A DNA stretch of 64,000 nucleotides from an uncultured Hungatella sp. (lineage in GTDB: Bacteria > Bacillota > Clostridia > Lachnospirales > Lachnospiraceae), in NCBI GenBank assembly GCA_910585435.1, contig CAJUEJ010000022.1:1-64000 (forward strand), read 5' to 3'. The position numbers and the translations under genes are program-made. Below are positions 41,313 through 50,506 of this stretch, piece after piece. The first letter of the stretch is position 1; the number at the start of each line of letters is the position of its first letter. The notes under the pieces were generated by a model that searched no databases, was not told the origin of the DNA, and worked only from the letters and a program-made list of their open reading frames with translations.

Positions 41313-43183
41313 GAGAACTGGATGTGTTCCGATATCTGAAAAAATACAGGGCTGTGATTGCAGGAATATCTGTACTGGCAGGAATCCTGTTCTACATAAT
41401 TGCCCGGTTTTCCATTCAGCAATATACAGCTGTCACAGTGATTGAGTACACCGGCAGCCGGGCAGAAGAGGGATATTCTACCGACGGGAAGAAAATCGAC
41501 ACCACGGAACTATACGCCACAAACCTGGTGGCCCAGGCGTTAAAGAACCTGGACGCAGACTCCGGGGAGGCAACCATTGACAAGATCCGTATGAATATCC
41601 ATGTGGAGCCGATTATCACAGAGGAGGATCTGCTGGTGCAGCAGTCTAAGCTGGACAACGGCGAGGAGGACTATGAGCTGAATCCTACCCGGTATGTGGT
41701 GTCCTTCAACTGCGGCGTCGGCAACGGCAAAGAGTATCCCAGAAAGGTTCTGAATCAGATTCTTCAGGAGTATGCCGCCTACTACGGCAAAACCCATGTG
41801 AATACCTCCCTGGCTGCCAATCCGGTCAGTGATATTACCTCCAAGGGCTACGATTACCTGGAGATGGCGGAAGTCATGGATGATACGTTAACCAATATTA
41901 CCCGGCATCTTACAGATAAGATTGAGTGGAACGGTGAATTCCGCTCCAGCCGGACGGGACGCAGCTTCCAGGATCTGAAGGACGAGTTTCAATTTATTCA
42001 GGATGTGGAGGTGCGGCAGCTGTTCTCTGAGATTCTGGCAGGCCGGATCACCAAGGATCGGGATCTGCTTCTGGAGAAATACCGGAACCGGAACAATGAC
42101 CTGTCCATTGCTAACAATGCCGCGGCTTTTGAGATTGAGAAGATACGGGGCATCATAAACGCTTATGAAAATGCCATGGGAGAGTTCAGCACCCCTGTGG
42201 TCAGTGACGACGGAACGGAATCCGGGAGCCTGCTTCAGAACAATGTGCTGCCGGATGTCTATGACGACTGGAACCGGGATGAGGACGGAGAATGGACCCC
42301 GGTGGACAGGACTGCCCAGTATGACCAGCTGCTGATGAAATATATTGAGGATCGCACCTTCTACGAACACAACGTGATTGACAGCGATTACAACAATTAT
42401 ATCATCAGCGTGTTTACCGGGGCTCCTGCCTCCTCCTCTGAGGAAAGCCAGAACAACATCCAGGCCGAAATCGCCCGTCTGGCGGAAAAAATAAATGCAC
42501 TCCAGTCTGTCTACTATGAGACCAACGATGAGTACAACGAGTATCTGGGCGCCCAGAACATCATGATGCTGTCCAGCGTGCGGGTGACAGAACGGTTCCC
42601 CATCCAGATTTTTACGGTGCTTATTGTGGTGATCTTCGGTGCGCTGGGCTGTGCCGGCGCGGCGCTGTTTGGAAGGATCGAGGACTTTATCGAGTACTAT
42701 GCCTTTACCAACAAGGTGGACGGCCTGCCGAACCGGGCCAAGTGCGATCAGTATATCACCCGGCGGGAGCGGCGGCCTGTCCCGGGAAGCTTTGCCTGTG
42801 TTGTGTTAAAGATTGCCAATCTGCAGATGGAAAATGCCCGGCTGGGCCGGGAGGCCGGCGATCGGATGATAAAGGATTTTGTGGAAATTATCACCTCTGT
42901 ATTTGTGCCCTCTGACAAGGTTTTTGTCGGCAATAACGGGGCAGGCCAGTATCTGATCTTCGCAGAGTCCATGGACAGGGAACAGGTGACTGCCGCCCTG
43001 TTCCAGATCGGTATCGTGCTGAACGAGAGGGCCCAGGAGCGGGGCTACCATATGGATGTGAAAAATGGATTTGCCTGCGGGGAGGAGGAGCAGTGCTTCT
43101 ATATCCGGGAGCTTTTGTCCATTGCCATGAAGCGGGCAGGGGATGGGCATGCCTCTGACAAAGAGGAAAAGACGGTGGCTTAG
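41309..43183 (+). CDS. Wzz-like membrane protein with a C-terminal degenerate GGDEF domain
   Basis: A 624-residue protein. TM1 is at about 18-34 (AVIAGISVLAGILFYIIARF). A long extracytoplasmic domain runs to about 428, and TM2 is at about 430-452 (FPIQIFTVLIVVIFGALG). A cytoplasmic domain follows from about 465. VDGLPNRAKCDQYI and the ARLGREAGDRMIKDFVEII segment are GGDEF-like, but the signature is GNNGAGQYLIF (about 541) in place of GGDEF, so cyclase activity should be lost. It may bind a nucleotide or partner and so couple second-messenger state to polymer length. Start overlaps the previous gene (ATGA). Confidence 0.82.
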   Translation: MRELDVFRYLKKYRAVIAGISVLAGILFYIIARFSIQQYTAVTVIEYTGSRAEEGYSTDGKKIDTTELYATNLVAQALKNLDADSGEATIDKIRMNIHVEPIITEEDLLVQQSKLDNGEEDYELNPTRYVVSFNCGVGNGKEYPRKVLNQILQEYAAYYGKTHVNTSLAANPVSDITSKGYDYLEMAEVMDDTLTNITRHLTDKIEWNGEFRSSRTGRSFQDLKDEFQFIQDVEVRQLFSEILAGRITKDRDLLLEKYRNRNNDLSIANNAAAFEIEKIRGIINAYENAMGEFSTPVVSDDGTESGSLLQNNVLPDVYDDWNRDEDGEWTPVDRTAQYDQLLMKYIEDRTFYEHNVIDSDYNNYIISVFTGAPASSSEESQNNIQAEIARLAEKINALQSVYYETNDEYNEYLGAQNIMMLSSVRVTERFPIQIFTVLIVVIFGALGCAGAALFGRIEDFIEYYAFTNKVDGLPNRAKCDQYITRRERRPVPGSFACVVLKIANLQMENARLGREAGDRMIKDFVEIITSVFVPSDKVFVGNNGAGQYLIFAESMDREQVTAALFQIGIVLNERAQERGYHMDVKNGFACGEEEQCFYIRELLSIAMKRAGDGHASDKEEKTVA

Positions 43184-44495
43184 GAAAAACAGGAGGATAA
43201 AGGGATTGATCTCGATAATATACATGTTGCTGGCAACTGCCATGTTTTTTCTCCAGGATACTTATTTTGTGGTGGCCGGCATGGAGCTTAGCCTTAAAAA
43301 TCCCTGCGGGCTGGCGATTCTGTTCCTGGCCTTAATAAACCTTATAGCGACGGTGCGGCTGGACCGCCTGTTTCTCCTGATCCGCCACACGGCGGTTCAG
43401 GCACTGCCTTTTTTGATTCCGCTGGTCTTTTCAGCCGTAATCTGGGTAAGTACAAGGGCGGACAGCGCCACGGTTGTGAATGGCGTTTCTATGATTTTTC
43501 CCCAGCTTTTATCAGTTCTGGTGGCGTCGGCCACTTTGTATCTTTTTGGAGAAAAAGGAATCTGGTACTGTCTGGGAGCCATGTGCGCCGCAAATTTCAT
43601 CAGCGTTCTGGTGGTTATCTATACAGGAGGGCTGGGTTCATTTCTCCAGGAATTTTATACTCTTATAGTTACCTTCAGCAGAGAGACAGGCCCTTTGATG
43701 GCACAGCTGGAAACCCATGACCTGACCTTTGCCTTTGGCCCTTTCCTCATGTATCTTCTGCTTCACTGGAAGACTTCCCCCCATCCCAGGCTCTGGCTGA
43801 TGCTTGTGTCCTTCTTTTTCCTGGTGGGGCTGAAGCGGATCGCATTTCCCGCCTTAGCCCTGGGGGTTGTGGCAGCACTTCTTTTAAGGCAGCTGCCTCA
43901 AAAAGCCGCCAGGCAGACGGCCATGTGTGCAGCCGTGGCTATGATGGCAGTCAGCTTTCTTTATATTGCAGGAATTCACAATGGCCTTTTTGAATATCTG
44001 GAGGCCCATGGACTGGACACCAAAGGGCGGATCCGGCTGTTTGCCAATGTGGCGCCTTACTATGAAATCAGCTTTACCTACACAGGCCTGGGAACCGGGT
44101 TTGAGCGCATGGTGGAATGGATGTCAGGGGCTGTACAGGCTGTTCCTCTCCGCACCCAGACCCAGATTCACAACGATTTCCTCCGCATGTATCTGAACAT
44201 CGGCTTTTTTGGGTACTGGGTCTGGCTCTGGAGCTGGCTGCCTGCCCGTCTGGGCTACTGGTTCCGTCAGGGAGGAAAGGACGGGGGATGTCTTTTTCTG
44301 GGCATCTGTGTCTACTGCTTTGTGCTTTACGCCACGGATAACACAATCTATTATCCCTATACCATAGTCGCCTGTACCCTGATTCCCATGGCCTGCGGTT
44401 TTGATGTCCAGGCAAAAGATGCACTTGCAAGGCGCTGTGCCCAGTGGAGTGGCAGGGAGGAAAGGGAGGCCGGCCAGGACGGGGCCGGCTTATAA
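43143..44495 (+). CDS. O-antigen polymerase/ligase-like protein (Wzy)
   Basis: A 450-residue integral membrane protein with about ten hydrophobic segments and a large loop before the last ones (YTGLGTGFERMVEWMSG..., then TQIHNDFLRMYLNIGFFGYW, like the periplasmic loop of Wzy/WaaL proteins). It would link repeat units on the outer face of the membrane. It overlaps the previous gene by 41 bases; the ATG at 43143 or 43149 are both possible. Confidence 0.85.
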   Translation: MGMPLTKRKRRWLRKNRRIKGLISIIYMLLATAMFFLQDTYFVVAGMELSLKNPCGLAILFLALINLIATVRLDRLFLLIRHTAVQALPFLIPLVFSAVIWVSTRADSATVVNGVSMIFPQLLSVLVASATLYLFGEKGIWYCLGAMCAANFISVLVVIYTGGLGSFLQEFYTLIVTFSRETGPLMAQLETHDLTFAFGPFLMYLLLHWKTSPHPRLWLMLVSFFFLVGLKRIAFPALALGVVAALLLRQLPQKAARQTAMCAAVAMMAVSFLYIAGIHNGLFEYLEAHGLDTKGRIRLFANVAPYYEISFTYTGLGTGFERMVEWMSGAVQAVPLRTQTQIHNDFLRMYLNIGFFGYWVWLWSWLPARLGYWFRQGGKDGGCLFLGICVYCFVLYATDNTIYYPYTIVACTLIPMACGFDVQAKDALARRCAQWSGREEREAGQDGAGL

Positions 44496-44507
44496 AAGTG
44501 AACGGAT

Positions 44508-44978
44508 ATGAAACATAAAAAAATGCGGATATGCTTTGCGGCATCCTCTGGCGGGCATCTGGCGGAGCTGATGCTTTTGCGCCCTCTGATGGAGTGCTAT
44601 GACAGCTTTCTGGTTACGGAGAAGACATCTTACAAGATTGACGCCCAGGATATGCGCTGCTATTTCCTTGTGCAGATCAACCGGCGGGAGCGGTCATTTA
44701 TCCCCAGGCTTATAGTCAATACGTTTCGCTCCTTAAAAATCTATATGGCGGAGCGGCCGGATGTGGTGGTCTGCACAGGGGTACTGGCCACTGTGCCACT
44801 GTGTCTCATTTGCAAGCTGTTTGGGAAAAAACTGATCTATATCGAATCCTTTGCAAAGGTGAAAAGCCCAACCATGACAGGGAAACTGCTGTATCCCTTT
44901 GCGGATCGGTTTTATATCCAGTGGCAGGAGCTGCTGGCATTTTATCCAAAGGCCATATGGGTGGGCGGTATTTATTGA
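44508..44978 (+). CDS. Alg14-like glycosyltransferase membrane subunit
   Basis: A 156-residue protein. The N-terminus ICFAASSGGHLAELMLLRPL has the SGGH motif of Alg14/PssD/CpsF proteins, followed by VVCTGVLATVPLCLICKLFG and YIESFAKVKSPT. It recruits the catalytic Alg13-like partner to the membrane. It lies 10 bases before the gene for that partner (44989), as in streptococcal cps loci. Confidence 0.92.
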   Translation: MKHKKMRICFAASSGGHLAELMLLRPLMECYDSFLVTEKTSYKIDAQDMRCYFLVQINRRERSFIPRLIVNTFRSLKIYMAERPDVVVCTGVLATVPLCLICKLFGKKLIYIESFAKVKSPTMTGKLLYPFADRFYIQWQELLAFYPKAIWVGGIY

Positions 44979-44988
44979 GGAGGGCTGT

Positions 44989-45465
44989 ATGATATTTGTG
45001 ACAGTGGGGTCTCAGAAGTTTCCTTTTGATCGTCTTATAAAGAAAGTGGATCAGATGATTGGGGCCGGCCTTATAAATGAGGAGGTTTTTATCCAGACAG
45101 GGACCAGCGGGTATGTTCCTGCCTGCCCCCACCAGGCATTCTGCGGACAGGAACAATTCGCAGGACTGATGAAATCCTGCGATATCCTTATTACCCACGG
45201 CGGCGCAGGTACCATGGCAGGCGCGGTGAAGCAGGGAAAGAAGGTGATCGCGGTTCCGCGGCTGGCCCGGTACGGGGAGCATGTGGACGACCACCAGACA
45301 GAGCTGGTGTTGCAGCTTCACCAGATGCATCTGCTTCGGGCCTGTCTGGATGTGGAACAGCTGCCTGACAGTCTTAAGGGCCTGAAAAGCCATGGCTTTG
45401 ACAGTTTTCACTCCAACACCGGGAACTTCCTGGCTTCTCTGGATGCATACATCCGTACGCTGTAA
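44989..45465 (+). CDS. Alg13-like glycosyltransferase catalytic subunit
   Basis: A 158-residue GT28 C-terminal-type domain. MIFVTVGSQKFPFDRLIKKV and DILITHGGAGTMAGAVKQGK (UDP-sugar binding HGGAGT) are diagnostic; the end VPRLARYGEHVDDHQTEL is also typical. The start at 44989 follows GAGGAGGG, so the longer frame overlapping the previous gene is rejected. With the Alg14-like subunit it would add the second sugar to the lipid-linked unit, perhaps galactose or GlcNAc. Confidence 0.93.
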   Translation: MIFVTVGSQKFPFDRLIKKVDQMIGAGLINEEVFIQTGTSGYVPACPHQAFCGQEQFAGLMKSCDILITHGGAGTMAGAVKQGKKVIAVPRLARYGEHVDDHQTELVLQLHQMHLLRACLDVEQLPDSLKGLKSHGFDSFHSNTGNFLASLDAYIRTL

Positions 45466-45478
45466 GCAGGAGGACAGT

Positions 45479-46549
45479 ATGAAAATATTGGAGATCGGTC
45501 CCAGTGAAATACATGCCCGGGGCGGGATGGTCCAGGTTATCCGGGATATCCGGGAGAGTGGCAGGCTGGGGCAGGAGTTTGAGATTGACAGCTTTCCTTC
45601 CTATATAGATGGAAGGCTGCCGGTGCGGCTTTTGTATTCTGTCTGGGGATACCTTCGGTTTCTTTTTTGTTACCGGAAGTACGATCTGTTTCATATCCAC
45701 ACGGCAGAGCGGGGCAGCACCTTCCGGAAAAATTTTTACCTGCGCACGGTGAAGAGGGCCGGAAAAAAGGCGGTCATCCATGTACACGGCGCGGAGTATC
45801 TGGCCTTCTATGACAGTCTGGGCGGCTGGAGGAAAGGGAGCGTGGACGGATTCTTTGGCCGGGCGGATTTGGTGCTGGCCCTGTCTGATAGCTGGAAACG
45901 GGAGCTGGAGGGCAGGTTTTCCATGAAGGCCTGCCAGACCCTGTATAACGGTGTGGATCCGGAGAAGCTGCGGCCGGCAGTCTCGGAACCGGAAGGGTGC
46001 CGGAACGTATTTCTGATGCTGGGCAGGCTGGGGGAACGGAAGGGAACGTATGACCTTATAGACGCCATGGAGCTGGCTCTCAGGCAGAATCCTGAGCTGA
46101 GGCTCTGCCTGGCAGGAGACGGCGAGGTGGAGAAGGTCCGGGCCCTGGTAAAGGAAAAAGGGCTGGATAAGAATATTTCGGTACCTGGGTGGATAGATGA
46201 GAAGGAAAAGCTGAGGTACCTGAGGGATGCGGCCACAGTGGTCCTGCCATCCTACCACGAAGGGCTGCCTGTGGCGATCCTGGAGGGGATGGCGGCAGGC
46301 AAGGTTATTATCAGTACGGCTGTGGGTGGGATTCCGGAAGTGGTGGGAGAGGAAAACGGTATCCTGATAAAGCCAGGGGATGTGCCTGCCCTGGCAGAGG
46401 CCCTGCTGCGGTGCAGCAGGGATGTAGAGGGGCTTAGAAAGATGGGGAAAAGGAACCGGAAAAGAGCAGAGCAGGAATTTGGCATCCGGCGGATGCATGG
46501 ACGGCTGGCCGGGTATTACAGACAGGTCATGGACCAGGGAGGTGTCTGA
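45479..46549 (+). CDS. GT4-family glycosyltransferase
   Basis: A 356-residue GT-B enzyme. N-terminal ILEIGPSEIHARGGMVQVIR, a FHIHTAERGS segment, and the C-terminal donor domain with MLGRLGERKGTYDLIDAM, VPGWIDEKEKLRYL and LPSYHEGLPVAILEGMAAGK (EX7E motif). The ATG at 45479 follows AGGAGG. It adds a sugar, with retention of configuration, to the lipid-linked repeat unit on the cytoplasmic side. The next gene starts just one base after its stop codon. Confidence 0.93.
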   Translation: MKILEIGPSEIHARGGMVQVIRDIRESGRLGQEFEIDSFPSYIDGRLPVRLLYSVWGYLRFLFCYRKYDLFHIHTAERGSTFRKNFYLRTVKRAGKKAVIHVHGAEYLAFYDSLGGWRKGSVDGFFGRADLVLALSDSWKRELEGRFSMKACQTLYNGVDPEKLRPAVSEPEGCRNVFLMLGRLGERKGTYDLIDAMELALRQNPELRLCLAGDGEVEKVRALVKEKGLDKNISVPGWIDEKEKLRYLRDAATVVLPSYHEGLPVAILEGMAAGKVIISTAVGGIPEVVGEENGILIKPGDVPALAEALLRCSRDVEGLRKMGKRNRKRAEQEFGIRRMHGRLAGYYRQVMDQGGV

Positions 46550-46550
46550 T

Positions 46551-47567
46551 ATGGAGCGGGAAAGACCTCTGATCAGCGTCATCGTGCCGGTATATAATGT
46601 GGAGGACTATTTGGAGAGGTGTCTGGATTCCCTTCTTATGCAGACGTATCCCAGGATAGAGATCATCCTTGTGGACGATGCCTCCCAGGATAAAAGCGCC
46701 GCCTTATGTGATGGGTACGCGGCCAGAAACAAGCAGGTGCAGGCCGTCCATTTTCCAAAAAACCGGGGGCCGTCGGCAGCCAGAAACCAGGGAATCCTCC
46801 AGGCACAGGGGGAGTACATCTCTTTTGTGGATGCTGACGACCAGGTGGAGAAGGAGCTGCTGGAAAAGCTGTATGAAAGCATGACGGAGACGGGAGCGCA
46901 GATTAGCGCCTGCGGGGCCGACGGCATTGAACTGAAACAGGGCCCTGCCGCTGTCTATGGCCAAAGGGAGGCTGTCTGTTGTCTGGCCCGGGGGTTCCCC
47001 TTTAACCTTGTACCCTGGGGGAAGCTATACTGCGCCAGGCTGGTGAAAGAGAATCTTTTTAGAGAGGATATTTTTTACAGCGAGGATCTGCTGTTTTTAT
47101 ATTCTGTTCTGAAACAGGTCAGCCGGGTCAGTTACCGGCCGGACATTCTCTATCACTACACCAGGAGGGAGGGCAGCCAGATGCACAGCGGCGCCAGTGA
47201 GCGGAAGCTTACGGCTTTTATGGCCCAGGATTTTGTCTGCAGGGAGGCTGAAATGTATTTTCCGGAGGCTGCAGAGGATTTTCACCTTCTGGCCCTGGAG
47301 GCCAACCGCTGCCTGGCTGTGCTGACTGTGAAAGAGGGAGGAGAGGATGTCAGGACCCTTGCATACCTGAAGCGGATTCAGGAGAATACCCGGCAGCATT
47401 TCAGCTTTCGGAGTCTGGCCCGCATCCCCAGAATGAGGGATGGGGCGGCACTGCTGGCTCTGTGTGCCAGCCCAAGGGGATTTTGGGCGGCAGCGGCGGC
47501 ATTTACCTGGGTGAAAGGATTGGGAGGCTGTTTGAGATGGAAGAGAAAAGACCGCAAATCAGTGTGA
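46551..47567 (+). CDS. GT2-family glycosyltransferase, copy 1
   Basis: A 338-residue GT-A inverting transferase. ISVIVPVYNVEDYLERCLDS, ILVDDASQDKSAALCDGY and the metal-binding FVDADDQVE are present; PSAARNQGI also fits. The ATG at 46551 follows GGGAGG. The C-terminal region carries a family-specific helical domain. It is similar along its length to the protein encoded next (47537-48526), which suggests tandem duplication. Confidence 0.92.
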   Translation: MERERPLISVIVPVYNVEDYLERCLDSLLMQTYPRIEIILVDDASQDKSAALCDGYAARNKQVQAVHFPKNRGPSAARNQGILQAQGEYISFVDADDQVEKELLEKLYESMTETGAQISACGADGIELKQGPAAVYGQREAVCCLARGFPFNLVPWGKLYCARLVKENLFREDIFYSEDLLFLYSVLKQVSRVSYRPDILYHYTRREGSQMHSGASERKLTAFMAQDFVCREAEMYFPEAAEDFHLLALEANRCLAVLTVKEGGEDVRTLAYLKRIQENTRQHFSFRSLARIPRMRDGAALLALCASPRGFWAAAAAFTWVKGLGGCLRWKRKDRKSV

Positions 47568-48526
47568 TTGTGCCTGTGTACAATGTAGAGGAATATGTGG
47601 AAAAATGTCTGGCTTCCCTGGCGGCCCAGACCTACCCTGCCATAGAGGTACTGGTGGTGGACGATGGCTCCACAGATGGCAGCGGCAGTATCTGCGATGC
47701 CTGGGCGGCCGGGGACAGACGGTTTCAGGTCATACATTTTGCAGAGAACCAGGGGATTTCCGCCGCCAGAAACCAGGGAATCCGGCAGGCATCAGGAGCT
47801 TATATAGCTTTCGTGGATTCCGACGATTATGTGGAGCCTGGCTTTTTGGATGTTCTGTACCGTGGGCTGACAGAACATCACGCGGATGTGAGTATCTGCG
47901 GAAATGAGGGACAGCATCTAAAAGATAGCCCCGCCCAGGTGCTTTCTCCAGGGGAAGCGGCTGTTTGCCTGGCCCGGCGTTCTCCTTTTCTCTGGAACGC
48001 GTGGGGGAAGCTTTTTCCGGCAGAGATGGTGAAGGAGATTCTCTTTGACAGGCAAATCCGCTGCGGGGAAGACATTTTATTTTTTTACCGGATTTTAAAG
48101 AGGGTCCGGCGGCTGGCCTATGTGCCGGACAGGCTTTACCACTATGTCTATCGGCAGGGAAGCCTGATCAATGACGGTGTGACAGAGAAGCGCTGCAAGG
48201 TGCTTTCTGTCTTGGACAGGGTTTGTGAGGACGGGGCCGCCGATTTTCCGGAAGCAGAGGCCTGTTTTCGCCAGGCAGCCATGGATACGGCTGCCCGCCT
48301 GGCTATGGAGGTGATTGAGGAGGGTGCGGACGGAAGTGCCAGGGACTATCTGAAGCGGTTTAGGGATGTGGTGCGGCGTCATGTAAGCCTTAAGGCGCTG
48401 GTCCTCTCTCCGGATATAAAGACCCTGGCGGCGGAGCTGGCCCTCTGTGGGGGAGTACCGTTTTTTAAAGTGATGGCAGCCGCTTACCAGATTATAAAGC
48501 CTATAGGCAAAAACAGGACGGGGTGA
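47537..48526 (+). CDS. GT2-family glycosyltransferase, copy 2
   Basis: A 329-residue paralogue of the preceding transferase. ISVIVPVYNVEEYVEKCLAS, VVDDGSTDGSGSICDAW, ISAARNQGIRQASGAYIAF and VDSDDYVEPGF are present. GGGAGG precedes the ATG at 47537, giving a 31-base overlap with copy 1. Divergence of the two suggests that each adds a different sugar or linkage. Confidence 0.92.
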   Translation: MEEKRPQISVIVPVYNVEEYVEKCLASLAAQTYPAIEVLVVDDGSTDGSGSICDAWAAGDRRFQVIHFAENQGISAARNQGIRQASGAYIAFVDSDDYVEPGFLDVLYRGLTEHHADVSICGNEGQHLKDSPAQVLSPGEAAVCLARRSPFLWNAWGKLFPAEMVKEILFDRQIRCGEDILFFYRILKRVRRLAYVPDRLYHYVYRQGSLINDGVTEKRCKVLSVLDRVCEDGAADFPEAEACFRQAAMDTAARLAMEVIEEGADGSARDYLKRFRDVVRRHVSLKALVLSPDIKTLAAELALCGGVPFFKVMAAAYQIIKPIGKNRTG

Positions 48527-48536
48527 CAAAAAAACA

Positions 48537-50060
48537 GTGGACAGAGCAGAGCCTATAAAGAAAAATTTAAAATTTGCCATGGCCGGAGAGCTTCTCTTGG
48601 CTGCGGTTAAATTTTTGTCTCGCCGGGTATTTATTGTCCTGATGGGAAGGGAATATCTGGGGCTTAACGGGCTTTTTATGGATGTGCTTTCTGTTCTTTC
48701 TCTGGCGGAGCTGGGATTTGGCGTCTCTGTCACCTACAGTCTCTACCGTCCTGTGGCCCGGGGGGACAAGGAGATGATTAAATCCCTGATTCGTCTTTAC
48801 CGCAGGGTTTACCGGGGGGTGGGCCTGGTGGTTTTCGGATTGGGTTTGTGCCTGACCCCTTTTCTGGGTTTTTTTGTGAAGGAGATGCCAGGAGATATTC
48901 CCCATATTCCCTTTTTCTATGTACTGAACCTGGTAAATACCAGCATATCCTATTTTTTTTCTTATAAATCCACCCTCCTGTTTGTGTATCAAAAGAAATA
49001 CATAGAGACCGGGATCCGGGCCGCCGTGTCGCCGGCTGCTGCCGGGGCACAGATGGTGGTGCTGTATCTGACCAGGAATTACCTGCTTTATCTGTACCTT
49101 GCCATAGCAGCTACGGTGGTACAGAATCTTGCCGTCACGGTGAAGGCAAACCGGATGTTTCCTTACCTGCGGGAGAAGGATATCCGTCCCCTGCCTGGGG
49201 AGGTATTAAAAGAAATCGGCCGCAACGTAAGGGCCATGATGCTTCACCGGATCGGGGCCGTGGCTGTTTTTAATACGGATAATCTGCTGATCTCCCGGTT
49301 TGCAGGGCTGGCGGCGGCAGGGCTGTACTCCAACTATATGATGATTCGGGGATTTCTGAACATTGTAGTCAATGCGGTGTTTGACGCCATCACGCCTGCC
49401 CTGGGGAATCTGACTGCCACGGAGACAGAGGAAGGCAAGAGAAAGGCATTCCGCTGCCTGTTGTTTTTCTCCGCATGGCTTTTTGGGTGGATGAGCATCT
49501 GCCTGTTTTGTCTTTACGATCCTTTTATCAACATATGGCTTGGGGAAGGGTATCTGCTGTCCAAACCGGCGGTGTTTTTGATCGTCTTGAATTTCTATGT
49601 AAACGGCATGCGCAATCCGGTGAACAATACCAAAGGTGTTCTGGGGCTTTTCTGGGATGACCGGTATAAGTCCATTGCCGAGGCGGTTTGTAATCTGGTG
49701 GTCTCCGTGGCGCTGGCCCGGAGACTGGGGATTGAGGGCGTTGTGGCCGGAACCCTTCTCAGCACCCTGGCTTTCCCGTTCTGGTGTGAGCCTTTTGTCC
49801 TTTGCCGCCGGGGACTGCATATGCCTGTGGGCCCCTATTTTGTAAGGTATGGGATGCATCTGACAGTTGCTGCGGCTGCCGGGATACCAACATGGATTCT
49901 GTGTGGTCTGACAGGCGGCGGCGCTGCCGGCTTTCTATTGAAAATTTTCATCTGTGCTGTGATTCCCAATCTGATTTTTTTGTGCTTATACTGGCGGACT
50001 AAGGAGTTTGTATTTTTTAAAGACGGGGTGAAACGTATGGTACAGGGTGGCGGGCAGTGA
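48537..50060 (+). CDS. Polysaccharide flippase (Wzx/MATE-like)
   Basis: A 507-residue membrane protein with about 12-14 hydrophobic segments and the polysaccharide-biosynthesis transporter start KFLSRRVFIVLMGREYLGLN, then GLFMDVLSVLSLAELGFG. It moves lipid-linked repeat units across the membrane. The GTG start at 48537 follows GGGGTGA. It is the last gene of the exopolysaccharide operon. A MITE-like element follows 35 bases later. Confidence 0.93.
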   Translation: MDRAEPIKKNLKFAMAGELLLAAVKFLSRRVFIVLMGREYLGLNGLFMDVLSVLSLAELGFGVSVTYSLYRPVARGDKEMIKSLIRLYRRVYRGVGLVVFGLGLCLTPFLGFFVKEMPGDIPHIPFFYVLNLVNTSISYFFSYKSTLLFVYQKKYIETGIRAAVSPAAAGAQMVVLYLTRNYLLYLYLAIAATVVQNLAVTVKANRMFPYLREKDIRPLPGEVLKEIGRNVRAMMLHRIGAVAVFNTDNLLISRFAGLAAAGLYSNYMMIRGFLNIVVNAVFDAITPALGNLTATETEEGKRKAFRCLLFFSAWLFGWMSICLFCLYDPFINIWLGEGYLLSKPAVFLIVLNFYVNGMRNPVNNTKGVLGLFWDDRYKSIAEAVCNLVVSVALARRLGIEGVVAGTLLSTLAFPFWCEPFVLCRRGLHMPVGPYFVRYGMHLTVAAAAGIPTWILCGLTGGGAAGFLLKIFICAVIPNLIFLCLYWRTKEFVFFKDGVKRMVQGGGQ

Positions 50061-50089
50061 ACGAAAATTTTACAATTTTATAAACGCAA

Positions 50090-50262
50090 TAGAAGAGCGG
50101 TCTCGGAAACTCCCTTGCACCCATCTTTGCGGCTGATTTTCCGCCAGAAGCACCCAAATTTAATCAACGTACGTTCCACGTACGCCTCTTAAATTTGTGC
50201 ACTTCTGACAAAAAATCATCTCACAAATCTGGGTACAAAGAGTTTCCGAGACCGCTCTAGAA
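50090..50262. mobile_element. 163-bp MITE-like element with TAGAA target duplication
   Basis: Bases 50095-50257 begin GAGCGGTCTCGGAAACTC and end with its exact reverse complement GAGTTTCCGAGACCGCTC, an 18-bp perfect terminal inverted repeat. The flanks TAGAA (50090-50094) and TAGAA (50258-50262) are a direct 5-bp duplication. Inner segments also pair (AAATTTAA... and CAACGTACGTTCCACGTACG), so the RNA would fold into a long hairpin. There is no coding capacity. Shorter degenerate copies are seen at 18428-18480 and 33576-33613. Confidence 0.75.
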
Positions 50263-50280
50263 ATAAGAGGGAGGACGTGG

Positions 50281-50286
50281 TATAAT
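50281..50286 (+). promoter_or_regulatory. -10 box of the 55-residue gene
   Basis: A consensus TATAAT sits 42 bases before the ATG at 50328. No good -35 box is found at the expected distance; the position 17 bases upstream falls on the right flank of the MITE. Confidence 0.45.
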
Positions 50287-50327
50287 AAATAGATATAAGA
50301 GAAGCTGTGCAAAAGGAGGTAAATGAT

Positions 50328-50495
50328 ATGCCATCAAATGAAAAAGAATATAACGGTATTTTATTTGATCAGCTGTCGATCTTAGAGCGAATCGAGGCTG
50401 TGACAGACGATGAAAAAGCGTTAAAGCAAATAGCAGTGGAGCGGCGGCAGATTGAGAGAAAGCTATATCAGAAACCGCTTCTTGTAAGTGAATAA
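50328..50495 (+). CDS. Small acidic helical protein, 55 residues
   Basis: The ATG at 50328 follows AAAGGAGGT with 7-base spacing, which is strong evidence of translation. MPSNEKEYNGILFDQLSILE begins a mostly helical, charged protein ending in QKPLLVSE. No known domain, no cysteine, no membrane segment. It has its own -10 box and shares a terminator with the convergent kinase gene. Function unknown. Confidence 0.7.
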   Translation: MPSNEKEYNGILFDQLSILERIEAVTDDEKALKQIAVERRQIERKLYQKPLLVSE

Positions 50496-50506
50496 GCCTG
50501 TGTGTC

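Noticed and set aside
47801..49100. Long minus-strand frames opposite the glycosyltransferase and flippase genes
   Set aside because: They mirror the codon bias of the + strand genes, have no ribosome binding sites and show no known domain.
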